From the NCBI RefSeq assembly GCF_017562075.2, contig NC_054085.1:11740722-11804721 (forward strand): 64,000 bases of DNA, in the 5' to 3' direction. The DNA is from Anopheles merus. Lineage: Eukaryota; Arthropoda; Insecta; Diptera; Culicidae. Under the pieces are notes generated by a model. It had not been told where the DNA came from. It searched no databases and saw only the letters and a list, made by a program, of their open reading frames with translations. A program made the position numbers and the translations under genes. Below, piece after piece: positions 45,446 through 56,920 of this stretch; positions within the stretch are counted from its first letter, which is position 1; each line of letters starts with the position of its first letter.

Positions 45446-45985
45446 ATGGCTTTCAAAGTAAGTAACATAACAGTCTTCTATTCTGTCACATTCATCCCTA
45501 AATATCCTGTAATTTGTCCCCAGTTCATTGCACTCCTGGCACTCTTTGCCTGCGCCACAGCCAACTACATCCCAGCCTATTCCGCCGGCCTTCCGCACGC
45601 TGGATTGCCGCTCGGCTACGGATCCCCCCTGCCGTACGGTTCGGTACTGTCTGCGCCGCACGCTGTTGTGCCGCTAGCTCAAGCATCCCATCTGCACGTG
45701 CAAACGCCCGCACTGAATAGCTTTATCCATCCGGCGTCCCACCTGGCGGTGCCTGGCGGTAAAACTACGCTTACCAAAACGTTCGTCTCCACTCCCACGT
45801 ACGTCACTAGCCATGTGTCGGAGCGAGTGCACACGGACGAACCGGCGAAGCCGATCGCGGCGCCTGTTTACGCGTACGGCAAGAATGTTATCGGCGCTGT
45901 AGCACCCCTGGCGTACCCGGAACATGCGTACCATGGTGTGCCGAACGGTGCGTACGGTGCTGGCTATTACGGACACGTGTATTGA
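45446..45985 (+). CDS. secreted cuticular-type protein, 157 aa
   Basis: Exons 45446-45457 (MAFK) and 45524-45985; intron 45458-45523 (GTAAGT...CCCCAG). Spliced N-terminus MAFKFIALLALFACATANYI is a signal peptide; ATG 45446 has the same place in the gene as the MAFK/MASK starts elsewhere in the window. The mature protein is rich in Ala, Pro, Tyr, Gly and His: YSAGLPHAGLPLGYGSPLPY near the start, a middle with TKTFVSTPTYVTSHVSERVH, and a Gly/Tyr-rich end GAYGAGYYGHVY. The TKTFVS / SHVSERVH part faintly recalls a retinin-type region but is too short to call. The intron is 66 bases long, in frame and without a stop, so unspliced RNA would encode 22 extra residues inside the signal peptide. AATAAA follows at 46011. 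Confidence 0.85.
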   Translation: MAFKVSNITVFYSVTFIPKYPVICPQFIALLALFACATANYIPAYSAGLPHAGLPLGYGSPLPYGSVLSAPHAVVPLAQASHLHVQTPALNSFIHPASHLAVPGGKTTLTKTFVSTPTYVTSHVSERVHTDEPAKPIAAPVYAYGKNVIGAVAPLAYPEHAYHGVPNGAYGAGYYGHVY

Positions 45986-46010
45986 TTTTGTACTTTTCCA
46001 ACCGTTTGTG

Positions 46011-46016
46011 AATAAA
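46011..46016 (+). terminator. polyadenylation signal (AATAAA)
   Basis: AATAAA 26 bases beyond the stop codon at 45983-45985. Confidence 0.7.
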
Positions 46017-48690
46017 TTGATTGTTTGAGTGGGTAATTAAAACGTTACTGTAGTGAAATTGAGTGAAAGAAAAGAATATCTTGTGACTTATACTAAATGA
46101 GATCCCTTTCATTGGCTATGTGATCCTTTTCAGCAGTTTTGCCTTTTTGAATATTGTATGATGTTAAGTGATACATTGATGTCTTTTTTGTGATTTGATA
46201 GCTGATGTTAACGTTTAGACATAACGTGACAAAAAGCAAATTCAAAATTTTCAAAAAATACAAAACCCTGCATACAAACAATTCCCTTTTGCTATGACAG
46301 TGTCATCTAGCGGAGTCACTAGAAAACCTACCATAATCTGCCAAACATGCAATTATGGCAAACTAAAACGACGTGAGATTTTCACTATGGCTACATTCAA
46401 TGCTTTGTGGAAGGGCATGAGAGCTGTATATTTATTTATTTTTTACTACAACGTTGTAATCATTTTATGTTTTTTTTTACTTTTTTATAACATGTTTGCA
46501 ATGTTTTTAAATCAATTGAATGTGAGTTACACTTAAACATCAAATTCATAGAATATTTATATTTCGCACAACAAGAGCACGGAGAATCAAAACAAAAAAA
46601 ACCAAAATTTTCAAAAATTCAGTGTGCTTTTAGCTACAATCTACAGCTCTAGAAAACAATACAAAAAAGTTATGCACATGAGTATCTTCACCTTCAATCA
46701 TAATACCTCCATCAAACATATTTGATTTTTTTTAGATAAACTCAAAAATATGCGTTTTTTCTGAAGTGCAACTGCACCAATACATTACCGTGCTAATCCG
46801 TATGCTCAAACCCCTCAATCACAATAATACAAAAAAAAAAATGATGTCAGCCTAATCGACCATAACCCTGCCCTACCGGCACATGTTCTCTTACCGAGCT
46901 CACCCAAAGAACCCACCCACCACCCAAGAATATTCGACTAGCAGATGCAAGGGGTTGGAAGGGTTCCACTACTTGCATACTCCGCACCAATACGCACAAA
47001 CAAACACACACACACACGTACAAGAAAAAAATGAATCATCCATTAAATGCAACACAACTTCGAGAGGGAATATACGCACGAAGAAGAGGAAGACATTTTG
47101 CGCCCTTATTTTGTAACATAATCGCGAAATAGGGGCGAAATAATAATAGCCAAATATGTGCCCTGGTCGCTCTTTCACTCTTTCTCCCTTGTTTTTATGT
47201 GTCTGAGAGCGAGCGAGAGAGAGAAAGTGTGCGTGTCGTCCGAGAGCATTGCATTCAAAAAAGGGAAGGATGCGTTCTCGCCGGTTTCGTCGGGGCTAGG
47301 AATATGATGCTGGCAATGCTGTCGCTCTCCCTTGTGAGCGGGGTGCGGTGGTCGGCCTGAGCCTATGAAAATGCTTCGGCCTCGGCTGGCGTTTTCGACC
47401 GCGTGTTGTTGTTAACACGCTAGAAGTTGTCAACTATCTTGTACAACACGCCACGCAACCGGTGGCAATTATTATGTAAAAGACGTGTGTAATAGTGTGT
47501 GTGTGTTTGTATGGTCGTTTGGATGTTTTCTGCAAGATTTTATCTTAATCGGTCTCATTAGTCTTTAGTCTTAATCTCATAAAAGCGATTTGGGAGTGTA
47601 AAGAAAAAATGGGAAGGCAAATTAGCTTTCGAATTGTAATTTTTGCTTATCAAGATTTGTAGTAAAACTCGCTGAAAGCGTCACATTTCAAATGAGGAAA
47701 TAAATACTCTTATTTTTGGAGAAGCACTCCCCCGTAAAGCAGCTGCAGCGTCCAAGCTAGGACCAAAACAAGAACTCGTTCGGCGTGATTATCGCGCGCG
47801 CGCCTCCTCGGTTTGAGGAGGAAACCCGTCCAGAATGGAAACATTCGAGACACCGGCCGATTATCCATCCTGTCTCCTGTCAACCTTCCGCACCTTCACG
47901 TCTATGTATATGTGTGTGTAAGTATGTTTGCCAGAAAACTGGTTCGGCCGTTTTTACCGGGTGCATGTTTTCATTTGAAAACGCGCTCAAAAACCACCAA
48001 AAAACTCACCAAAACAGCGCTTCTGCGGGCGCGAACGCCCAAGCAACAAGTACAGCAGGGGCACACACACACACATACACACACACACATGATCGGTTTG
48101 GAAGATCACCCGGCTTCTCAACAACCGGGGCCGTGCGTATATCGTGCAGCCCCGAGGGCGATTGGACGCGTTCAGTGCGTCTTCACATAAATACCAGACG
48201 ACCCCGGCAGTGGTGGTGGCGGCGGTGGCGGCGTATCAGACATTCTTCACCACTCCGCTGCTCGCTTTCGGGATCTATTCTTTGGACTTTTGCTTCGCCT
48301 CACCGTCTCTCTTGGCCATTCTCCTTCCTTGCTTTATATTTTAAGCATCGCGATGCGAAGGGAAAACCAAAAGCGAAAGAACAAAAGCGCGCAAGACGAG
48401 GCGCACAACGACAACTGCGAAATAAAAGAAAAGCGGCCTTATAGCTCGAATCTCTGGATGGCCACCACCGTCACCACCGCCACCGACTGGCTTCCGACCG
48501 TTGTCCGCTGGTGGCCGGATGTGTCCATCGGTCGGAACAGGTTTTGGGCCGCCGCACAACATTCACCACCACCCCAGTGTTGCTGCCAGCCGTTTCGACG
48601 ACCAGCGACCAGGGGCGACGGTTCGAGCGGGACCTTGCCCCCCCTATTCCCCACTCATGCATTCTCGTTCGATAGCATAAGCTGAAGATT

Positions 48691-48716
48691 TTGCTGCTGC
48701 TGCTGCTGCTGCTGCT
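48691..48716. repeat. (TGC)n microsatellite
   Basis: Eight TGC units in a row; no supported coding frame. Confidence 0.85.
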
Positions 48717-49608
48717 TCTTTGGGGCAGAACAAGCGAACAGGGGCAGAACACATCCGAGACCGTGCTGGGGAGTTTCGTTGGCAGCGCTGTTAATCCATC
48801 CCTTCTGGTCGGTTTCAGGTGCGACAGTCATTTTTTCTTTTCGTTTGTCTGTTGGCTATCCCTTCTCTCCCATGATGGCGCAGTAGAACGCACCTTATGC
48901 TACAAGGTAACAATTCACTTTCTTTTCTCTTGTTTTGTCGAGACGAATGGTTATTTGTTCGATTTAGTAAAGATGGGGACGATTTAAGCTTCTTTGTTTT
49001 TGGGACAGCAATTGAGCGGAATGTAGGAAAAACAAACAATAAAACATTTTGCTATCATAATAAGAACATAACATAATAATTTTATTAATTGTTTGCACAA
49101 TTTTTTACATATATCAATAATTTATTCCCTACAACGAGTTTCATTTTCATCTTTGCGTAATAGTTGAGAAAGGTCAGGCACATATCATAAGCGGCTAACT
49201 CACACTTTTTTGCTGTTTTGACATATTTTTGCATTAAATAGAGAGCTATGATCAAAGTTTTCTATTTTTAGACAATTTTTTTAGAGGTATTTTACTCAAT
49301 TTATTAGATGTTACTTAGAAGTAAATGTTTGAAAACCATCCATTGATATATTTAAAAAAAAATATACAAGAGAAACGATAACCGATGAAACGTAAGAAAA
49401 TAAAACTCTGTAAACTAGCACAAACGAATATTTAGGATTCAATAAGAAAATAAGAAAGTACAATGTGCAAGAAAAACTAAGCCAAAACAGAAAACAGCAA
49501 GATAAAAATAAAACTAAATCAGTTGTTCTTCCAAGCTTTTCCAGTTTTTGCTGTTGTCAGGTCACATTTGCTAAAAATTCAAATGTTTCGTTTTCGCGCC
49601 AAAGTGGC

Positions 49609-49945
49609 ACAGGGTTTCTGGCACTTAATTTAGGGTGGTGATGTGATTTAGGATGTTTAAGGTGATGTGGTCTCTTAGAAACAATTATTTTTCTAGCTTT
49701 TTTCTATTTTTAGTCCATAAATTAACTCCAAAATATTAGTTTGTAACATACGGCTAGAGATCTACAGGTTTGTTGGTAAGGTATGCGGGTTTTTTTTATC
49801 CCCACGATTTATTAAAATCGTCCCATTGCAAATTAATACATAAAGTCCACAAAATCTGGGTCTAATAATTTGTGGGAACGATAAAAATCTGGGAAGCATT
49901 CAAACATTTTCGGGGAGCAACCAAAAAAAACTTGGGAAACCCTGT
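49609..49945. mobile_element. possible short inverted-repeat element
   Basis: ACAGGGTTTC at 49609-49618 is mirrored by GAAACCCTGT at 49936-49945. The 337-bp interior has no frame. No clear target duplication was seen, so this may be chance. Confidence 0.3.
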
Positions 49946-50429
49946 ACAATATCATTTCAAATTGTTCTATTCGTCTTTGCACCATTGCTATTGCTGATGT
50001 ATAACGGATTTGCTGTGATTTTGTAAAGATACGTCCTAAGAACTCTGATCACTTTTACGAATCGTCATAAGTCAATGCAGTTACTGTGGCACGATGCTTC
50101 AAAATATTGATTATGTATACCCAGAACCTTCAGACAAAGCGTATAAATGTCCCACAGACTTAAGATGAATGGAGCAACGCTGTGAAACTCTAATTAGTAA
50201 TGTATTGGCTCCAAATAGCATGATGTCGAACATCACCCTACAATCGGTTTGTGGAATATGGATGTAGCACATATTCTATGAATCACCACATCCATTAAAA
50301 TCACACGATAACGTTTGGTCAATGTTTAAGCAAGTGAATTTAGTATTAGATTTTAACCATACCCCCCCTTAGTATCTTTTTAACTGAAGATAAGAATTTC
50401 GACAGTCAAATTAACTTTAATTATGCTAC

Positions 50430-50530
50430 GGATGATGCGAGATTCGATCCAGCGCTTGCCTTGCTCACGTCCTGCCTTTGTGAGCTTTACCACAAGACCC
50501 GTACCTATGTGGGCTGATAAGAACTGCATA
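50430..50530 (-). mobile_element. possible tRNA-like SINE head
   Basis: The minus strand has GGTCTTGTGGTAAAGCTC (box-A-like) about 45 bases before GCTGGATCGAATCTCGC (box-B-like). No tail or target duplication was recognised and no cloverleaf was confirmed. Confidence 0.3.
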
Positions 50531-53360
50531 AAAGCTTGTTTCAAGCCGAGACTCACAACAAACTTGAAGATGTACAGCAATCGCCAGTCAAAGCGATTAA
50601 CATTAACCAAGTAAAAGTTCTTCAAAAACACATTTTTTTCTTAGGCCTTAACCAACTGCTATCAACTATTTCTTCATATGCATTTCGAAACCGAAAGATA
50701 GTATAGTTCGCTGCAAAAGGGGAGTGCAACATTTGCCACAAAAACAACGAACAATGGTGCAAACATTGTTATCGTTAGTGTTTTAAAAACATTTCTCTAT
50801 TCCACTATATGAAACCTTTCGTGTTATCGGACGCTATTGCTTGATGGTGGCCGCGGGTTCGGGAGCGGGAGTGACTCAAGCTCCCTTCGTTTTGCCCTTG
50901 CGTCAACGGGGCGTTCTTAGCAACGTGGGGCCTATTTGTAGTACCTAAGACGCGTAACGTTTGAGCTCGCTGGGTCGGGTGGAACGGGGTGGTGGATGTG
51001 GATGGGTTGGGGGAAAGGGAAGCCATTCGCTTCGGTGTGTTCTATCGTGTGCCTTTTGTGAGCTTTCGAGAGGCCCGGGGTACATACATAGACCCCCACC
51101 CCGCCCCACCCCACAACGATCCTCACGATCTGTCCCCCGAGTCTCATCAGGCGGGTGGCGCACTCATCCACAGTCCCCCACAACCTCCACACCCCTCTCC
51201 CGTGTATTCTCTATGTACAAGAGATGTTCTTTTCTTTTTTGCTTCCTTTCATTGCTGCTGTTGTTGTTGTTGTGGGTGGGTGGTGAGAAGGTTTTTTGTT
51301 TGCTTCCGTTTTTTGTGTGTTTGCTCGCTCGCTTTTTTCCGTCTGGTCGTTCGTACTCCAGCTCCACGCGAGCGCCCTGGGTCGGACAGCCGGACAACCG
51401 GTGGGTAAGATGTGTAGCAGTCCAAAAAAAAAAACGAATGCAAAAAAACGCACACCACACACACACACACACTGCCACAACATCGTGGTGACGCAAAATC
51501 GTGCGAAGGAAATGGGCCAGACGCGGCCTCGGCATTCGGCATTCGGCGGGTGCCACCGCCGCCGTTCGCCTTCCCGCCCGCTCGGGGTCTTTCCTCGTTG
51601 GCCATGCGGAACGCGAACGCGTGCGAGAGAGCGAGATAGAGGGAGTTAGCAAAAAAAAAAGAATGACCCCCAAATGAAAAGAAACTTTACCGTCGGTTTC
51701 TGCTGCTGCTGCCGGGGGCCTCGGACCACCGCAACCCAGCACACTGGCCCTCGGTGCACTTCCGCGCAACGACGCGAGCGCGAGGACGTTTGATCGTTTC
51801 GTTCGGTTGGCTGTGGGTATGAGTGTGCGATTTTTTTATATATACATTTGGTCGAGCTTCGTCCGTGCTCGGTACGTTTCTTATATGCGAAGGGTGGTGG
51901 AAAAATGGTAGGTTCTATCACAAAGTTTTAAAATTTTCTAGCAGAATTAAATTAAAATATTAGAGGGATGCTTCTTACAACCAAACAATTTGACTTAAAT
52001 GGTGAGTAATTCCAATGGTTTTAGTTTGATTATTAAAGTAACAATATTTTACACCAAGAAAGATCCAATTTATTTAACTAAATTTACAATTGTAATAATG
52101 ATACAATTTTACAAGGCTAGATGAGGAATAAAATTAAAGAAACTAAAGAAAAAACTAATAATTTCCTAACAAGCTTTTCTTACCCCAGCACCAGTACATC
52201 GCCCTGTGTTTTAAGCGTTTAAAGCTAATTAAGCTTAAAATACTTCCATTAAATTGCCTAAAAATATACAAATTTTAATGTGAACTACCGGTTGTGAAGG
52301 GCTGAAACAAAACTCGATGAATATTGGAAACATACAGGCCTATTCAAGCCCATTCTATTGCATTCGGCATTTGAGAAAATTCACTCCCACGTTCATGATG
52401 TCTACATTTGCTAATCATGTTTAACATTAGTTTACCAACATTCTCCTCATTTACTTTTACACAGCATCTAACAAAACTATGGAATTAATTGATTTTAAAG
52501 AAGTGCTTAATCCATTTGTTCACTTTAACTTTGTCTGCCGGTTGCTTTGGTTATTTGTCAAACACGCTAGAACAATAACAGAAATGTCGACGAAACCTTG
52601 ATCGACTCGAACGGAGAATACGATACCAATTTTTCTCCCGTTCAACTCGAGTGCTTCCGACGGAATATAATAGGATAGTCTAACATTATTCTCCTCTAAT
52701 CAATTAAACCTCACTAGTCAGCATGTCTCCAATTACGATTAATGCAGTTGCAGTCCAAATACTTTTTTATTCGTAGTTACCCTTCAGACTTGCGTTAACA
52801 ACGTATGCAGGAATGCAGTAATTATTTATCCTTCAAACCTATAAATACTTTACAGTGCCAAAATACCTCTAATTGTATATTCATAATGTCTTGTATATAA
52901 TGGAAAGCTGACAGTAAATAATGCAACTGCTAATTGTTACGATTAATTCGTCTGATATTTACACTTAATTTTCATCTCTGTATGGTAAAGCCTAGTTACA
53001 ACATTTTTAAAAGTTGTATGTTTGAACTGAAGATGTAAAGTATCGTTTGATTTTAAAAATCAATTTTAAAACAATTTGAAGCATTTATTTATTGCAAATA
53101 TTGCTAGTTCGTTGATTTTTTTTAATCTCTCAGCACTCTCTGTTGGCATCATGAAATAATTATTGTCACCGAATTTATACATTTTTTTATGTTATTGTGT
53201 AAAGTTGGTTGCTTTCTCTTCTCTTTGTTTTCTTACGTTGCCTTTTTCTGAGTGTTCGGTCAAAGGTGCATGTTTACCTTATTCCCCGCTTTACTGAAAA
53301 TTTGAATGCTCAATATTTTATTTGTAATAAGTAAACTATACACTAATTTTTAACATTTTA

Positions 53361-53963
53361 CAGTCGTTATAGCCTTTTTTTGTAGCCAATCAATTTTTGG
53401 CAGTATGCATCAACTTTTGCCTCTAAGGCATAAACTTTTGACAAAGCGCATTAATGTTTGACTCAAACGCATCCATTTTTGTCTGTAAGTCAACAATTTT
53501 TGTCTCTTGAAGGAATTATGATAAATTTACAAGGTATTTGAGCAGATTTTTAACAACTGTTAAATAATAAAAAATAAATAAATCAATAAATAAATAAATC
53601 AATAAATAAATAAATCAATGAACAAAAAGTAAAAAAAAGTATAATTTGAATGTTTTCTCTGAAAAAAAAAACAAATTTAATAAATTTTCAAACCATTGTT
53701 TACACCTGAAAATACATGCCATTTTTTACAATCCATTGAAAATTCCAAAATTGGGATAAAAATGGTTGTATTAAAAATTCTATCGATTAAATTATTACCT
53801 GTACACATTAAATTCAATTATTTAGGAACAGAGTTTAAGACATCACGTAAAATTTTGAAAATAAAGCGATTGACCTATAGTTAAAAATTGATGATTTAGA
53901 GGCAAAAATCAGGCTTAGCGAAAAGAAAGGTGAGGCAAAGCCAAAATTTTGTGGCAACGACTG
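53361..53963. mobile_element. Tc1/mariner-like miniature element with TA target
   Basis: Ends CAGTCGTT / AACGACTG abut TA on both sides (53359-53360 and 53964-53965), as for Tc1/mariner insertions. A second inverted pair, TTTTGCCTCTAA near 53414 and its complement near 53897, lies inside. The 603-bp element has no transposase frame. Confidence 0.62.
53406..53507. repeat. 20-21-bp tandem repeat inside the miniature element
   Basis: Five diverged units of the pattern GCATxAACTTTTGxCTCTAAG follow each other. Confidence 0.65.
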
Positions 53964-54829
53964 TATTGTCAATCAAAAACTAAATTTAAACCACAAACAT
54001 TTCCAGCAGAAAAATAAAACTAGCCGAACAACTTGCACCTCCAGGGGGATTCGGCTGGGCTGGAAATAGTGAGCATACCACTTTTTATGCGTTTTTTAGC
54101 ATCATCATGCCCGCTTCTCTACCCTCACTCTTCAGAAACCCCACCCCGACTCAAACCCCAGTTACACTGCCTTTCTCTTTTTTGCACACTGCTCCCCCCC
54201 CCCTTCTCGTTACGTTTATTCGCTACTTCTTCTTCGCTCGCTCGAGACAGCATCCCAGCAGCACCAGCACCACCAGCCGTGTGTACATAAAGATGCGTGT
54301 GTATAGCGTCCGCCACCACCCTGCACTGCCTTATGTACACCCAACGCATACTACGATGACGACAACGACGACGGCGAGAGATATCATTACTCTTCATCTT
54401 TTTCCATTGCGCGCCACCAACCCCCCCAAACGTTGGCTCACCCCATCATAGGTGGTGTGTTCACCTTGTGTTTTTTTTCCTTCCCATTCCCTTTCCCTTA
54501 GTGTACTACGCGAGTCGGAAACGCTCAAGCTCTCTCTCTCTCTCTCTTTCTTTTACACTCACGACGAGCTCCACCGGAAGGCCGGATGAATATTTTTGCG
54601 AAAAAACGGAAACCCACCCCCCTTGCTAGATGGGTTTGGGTGGTGAGTGGGTATGGAGGGGCAGTGGGTGGTTTTGATTTTTTTCTTTTCTTTTCGTACA
54701 TTATTGATATAATAATTATGACGATCGTTATCATTCGCCTTGTGTGTTTGTGTGGGTGGGTTTGAGTGGGTGGGGTGGATGAGAGTTTACAAAATCTGGC
54801 AGAACTGTAAGTGGTGGACAGAGGGAGTA

Positions 54830-54990
54830 TGAGAGAGAGAGAGAGAAAGAAAGAGAGAGAGAAAATAAAGAGAGAGAGAGAAAGAGAGAAAGAGAGAGAT
54901 TCTCGCATTCGACCGAGCCTACAAAAACTCACCTTCACCGCTCTCTCTCTTTTTCTCTCTTTTTCTCTCTCCTTCTCTATCTCTCTCTAA
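54830..54990. repeat. GA tract followed by CT tract
   Basis: An AG-rich run (54830-54902) and a CT-rich run (54940-54988) face each other across about 40 bases, so the region can fold back on itself. Confidence 0.75.
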
Positions 54991-55840
54991 TGTGCTTCTT
55001 TCAATCAAAATGTTCTCCCGCGTGGCATACACACACACACCGTCATACGCTAAATCACCTTCCACAGCTCAGCTCCCCCAGAAACCAGGGACGGACAGGG
55101 GTTGGTGGGTGGTGTAGCCATGAGGGTGAGTTGCGGGTAAGGGATGAGCGAGACATAAACGCGCGCCCTCGTGTGTGTGTGTGTGTTGAGTTTGATGTTT
55201 TGTTCACGCAGCAAAACTGGGAAGAAAAACGGAAAAAATAACCCCCTTTGGAGCCACCTCCCCCAGGCCTTCCCCGCAGAAGGTGGTAGGAAAAATGCTC
55301 CATGCTCAACCCGCAAGTGCGAAGTGAAGCAGAAGTGAAAATCTGGCTGGCCCGGCTGAGTTCTGGGTCATGCTGGGCGTTCGAGGGGGGGGGGGCACCG
55401 GTGTCGAGGCAGCGTCGGCAAAAGGTGACGAAGGCTTATGTATTTCCATTCTGTGCACAATGAACATGCGTGCAATGTTGGCTTGGTGGTGCTATTGTTT
55501 TTCCCCAACTTTTTTTTTCTTTTTCGATTTGGTCGGTAGGTGGATTTTATTTTTATCTTGTGGGTTTTTTTTTACGGAACACTTTTTATGAAGGAATGAT
55601 GGAGAACGGACGGAGACTCACACCGGTGTACATACACAGTTTTGGGGAGAAATGCTCGGAAAAGCGCTTAATAGAGTATGAAATGCGTTGGAGTGAGGTG
55701 AAGGTGGTAACTTTAACCGGCACTGGGCAGGCTGGATGGCGAAGAAAGTTGTCAGACGAAGGTTAAATGCGAAGTAAAGGAATGCTAAAGTTTTAAACAT
55801 AAAAAGCAAAACAAGTGAAGAACAGGTAGTAGCTTTCAAG

Positions 55841-55916
55841 AGAGAGAGACAGAGAGAGACAGAGAGAGAGAGAAAGAGAGGGAGGGAGAGAGAGAGAAAG
55901 AGAGAGAGAGAGAGAA
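55841..55916. repeat. (GA)n microsatellite
   Basis: Seventy-six bases of almost pure GA with occasional CAG and GGG interruptions. Confidence 0.85.
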
Positions 55917-56814
55917 ATACAAGACAAATATGATGCAAAAACAACAAATAAATACAATGAAAAAAAAAACAAAAAAACTGTAAAAAAAACTCATCTAGTA
56001 AAGGAAATAAGAGACCAATAAGCTAGTTGAACAATTAAAAAGAAATCACAACAATTAAAGAAGTATTACATTAAACCTCAATGTTTATAATAGAAACAAC
56101 AAACAATTGGAGTACAAAAATTTGAAAAGGGAACATAATGAAATTAAACCCCCAAGATATTTGTAACTGTGAAAAAGATGCCATAAAAAGGTGCACAGAA
56201 ATACAAAACAAATAGAAAAGTAAAACGAAAGAGAAGAAAAACATAAAAATAAAAAAACGAAATTTAAAAAAATATGAAAAGTAATAAAAAAACATTAAAC
56301 GCATCATAATCAGTTAAGGAAAAATGAAAGAACAGAACAAACAAGATAATTTATAGGCTACGAGCAAAATGTGGAACAAATGTAATGAATTGCAAGTCCA
56401 AAAACTATAGAAATAATAAAAAATTAAATCTTGCCTAAATTATATTTAAACTAGACCATATCTAAGAAAAACATAGAAGAAATGTAAAAAAAACAGCAAC
56501 TTAATACAATTTCGTACCAGTCAAACAGGATCGTTGAACTGTACAAACAGCAAACGGTTACACGCGGAACGAACCTAGCCAAACATGGCAATAAACTTCT
56601 CGCTTATCAATCCTTTTCAAGCAGCAAGCAAACCTCTGGAGCCCGGAGGGGGGTGTGCCGGGGAGTGTTTTGCATGTTTACATACACAAACTTCGATCTA
56701 GAAAACTCCAGAAAGTTTGCGATAAGTAGCCAGGCCCGCTCTCGCCATCGAATGCGGGTGTACGTTGTGTTGGGAAATAACCTTTAAAACTGTGGCATAA
56801 GGGACTGCTACTGA

Positions 56815-56818
<4 letters not shown>

Positions 56819-56870
<52 letters not shown>

Positions 56871-56920
56871 GTCTTTCTATTTCTCTCATTTTTAGCTGTC
56901 TCTCTCTCTCTCTCTTTTCT
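56819..56920. repeat. (CT)n microsatellite
   Basis: Two CT runs separated by about 25 bases. Confidence 0.85.

Larger units (their letters stand above)
46017..53360. other. gene-poor region with dense microsatellites
   Basis: No exon is supported. Landmarks: CA tracts near 47005-47018, 48062-48088 and 51460-51472; a (TGC)n tract at 48691-48716; GC-rich patches at 47.8-48.7 kb and 51.0-51.8 kb with overlapping frames on both strands; a possible tRNA-like SINE fragment at 50430-50530; a possible short inverted-repeat element at 49609-49945. From 51.9 to 53.3 kb the DNA is AT-rich and unremarkable. Confidence 0.5.

Noticed and set aside
47785..48685. Frames of 66-219 codons in a GC-rich patch
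   Set aside because: They run through CA and TGC microsatellites and overlap on both strands; no domain seen.
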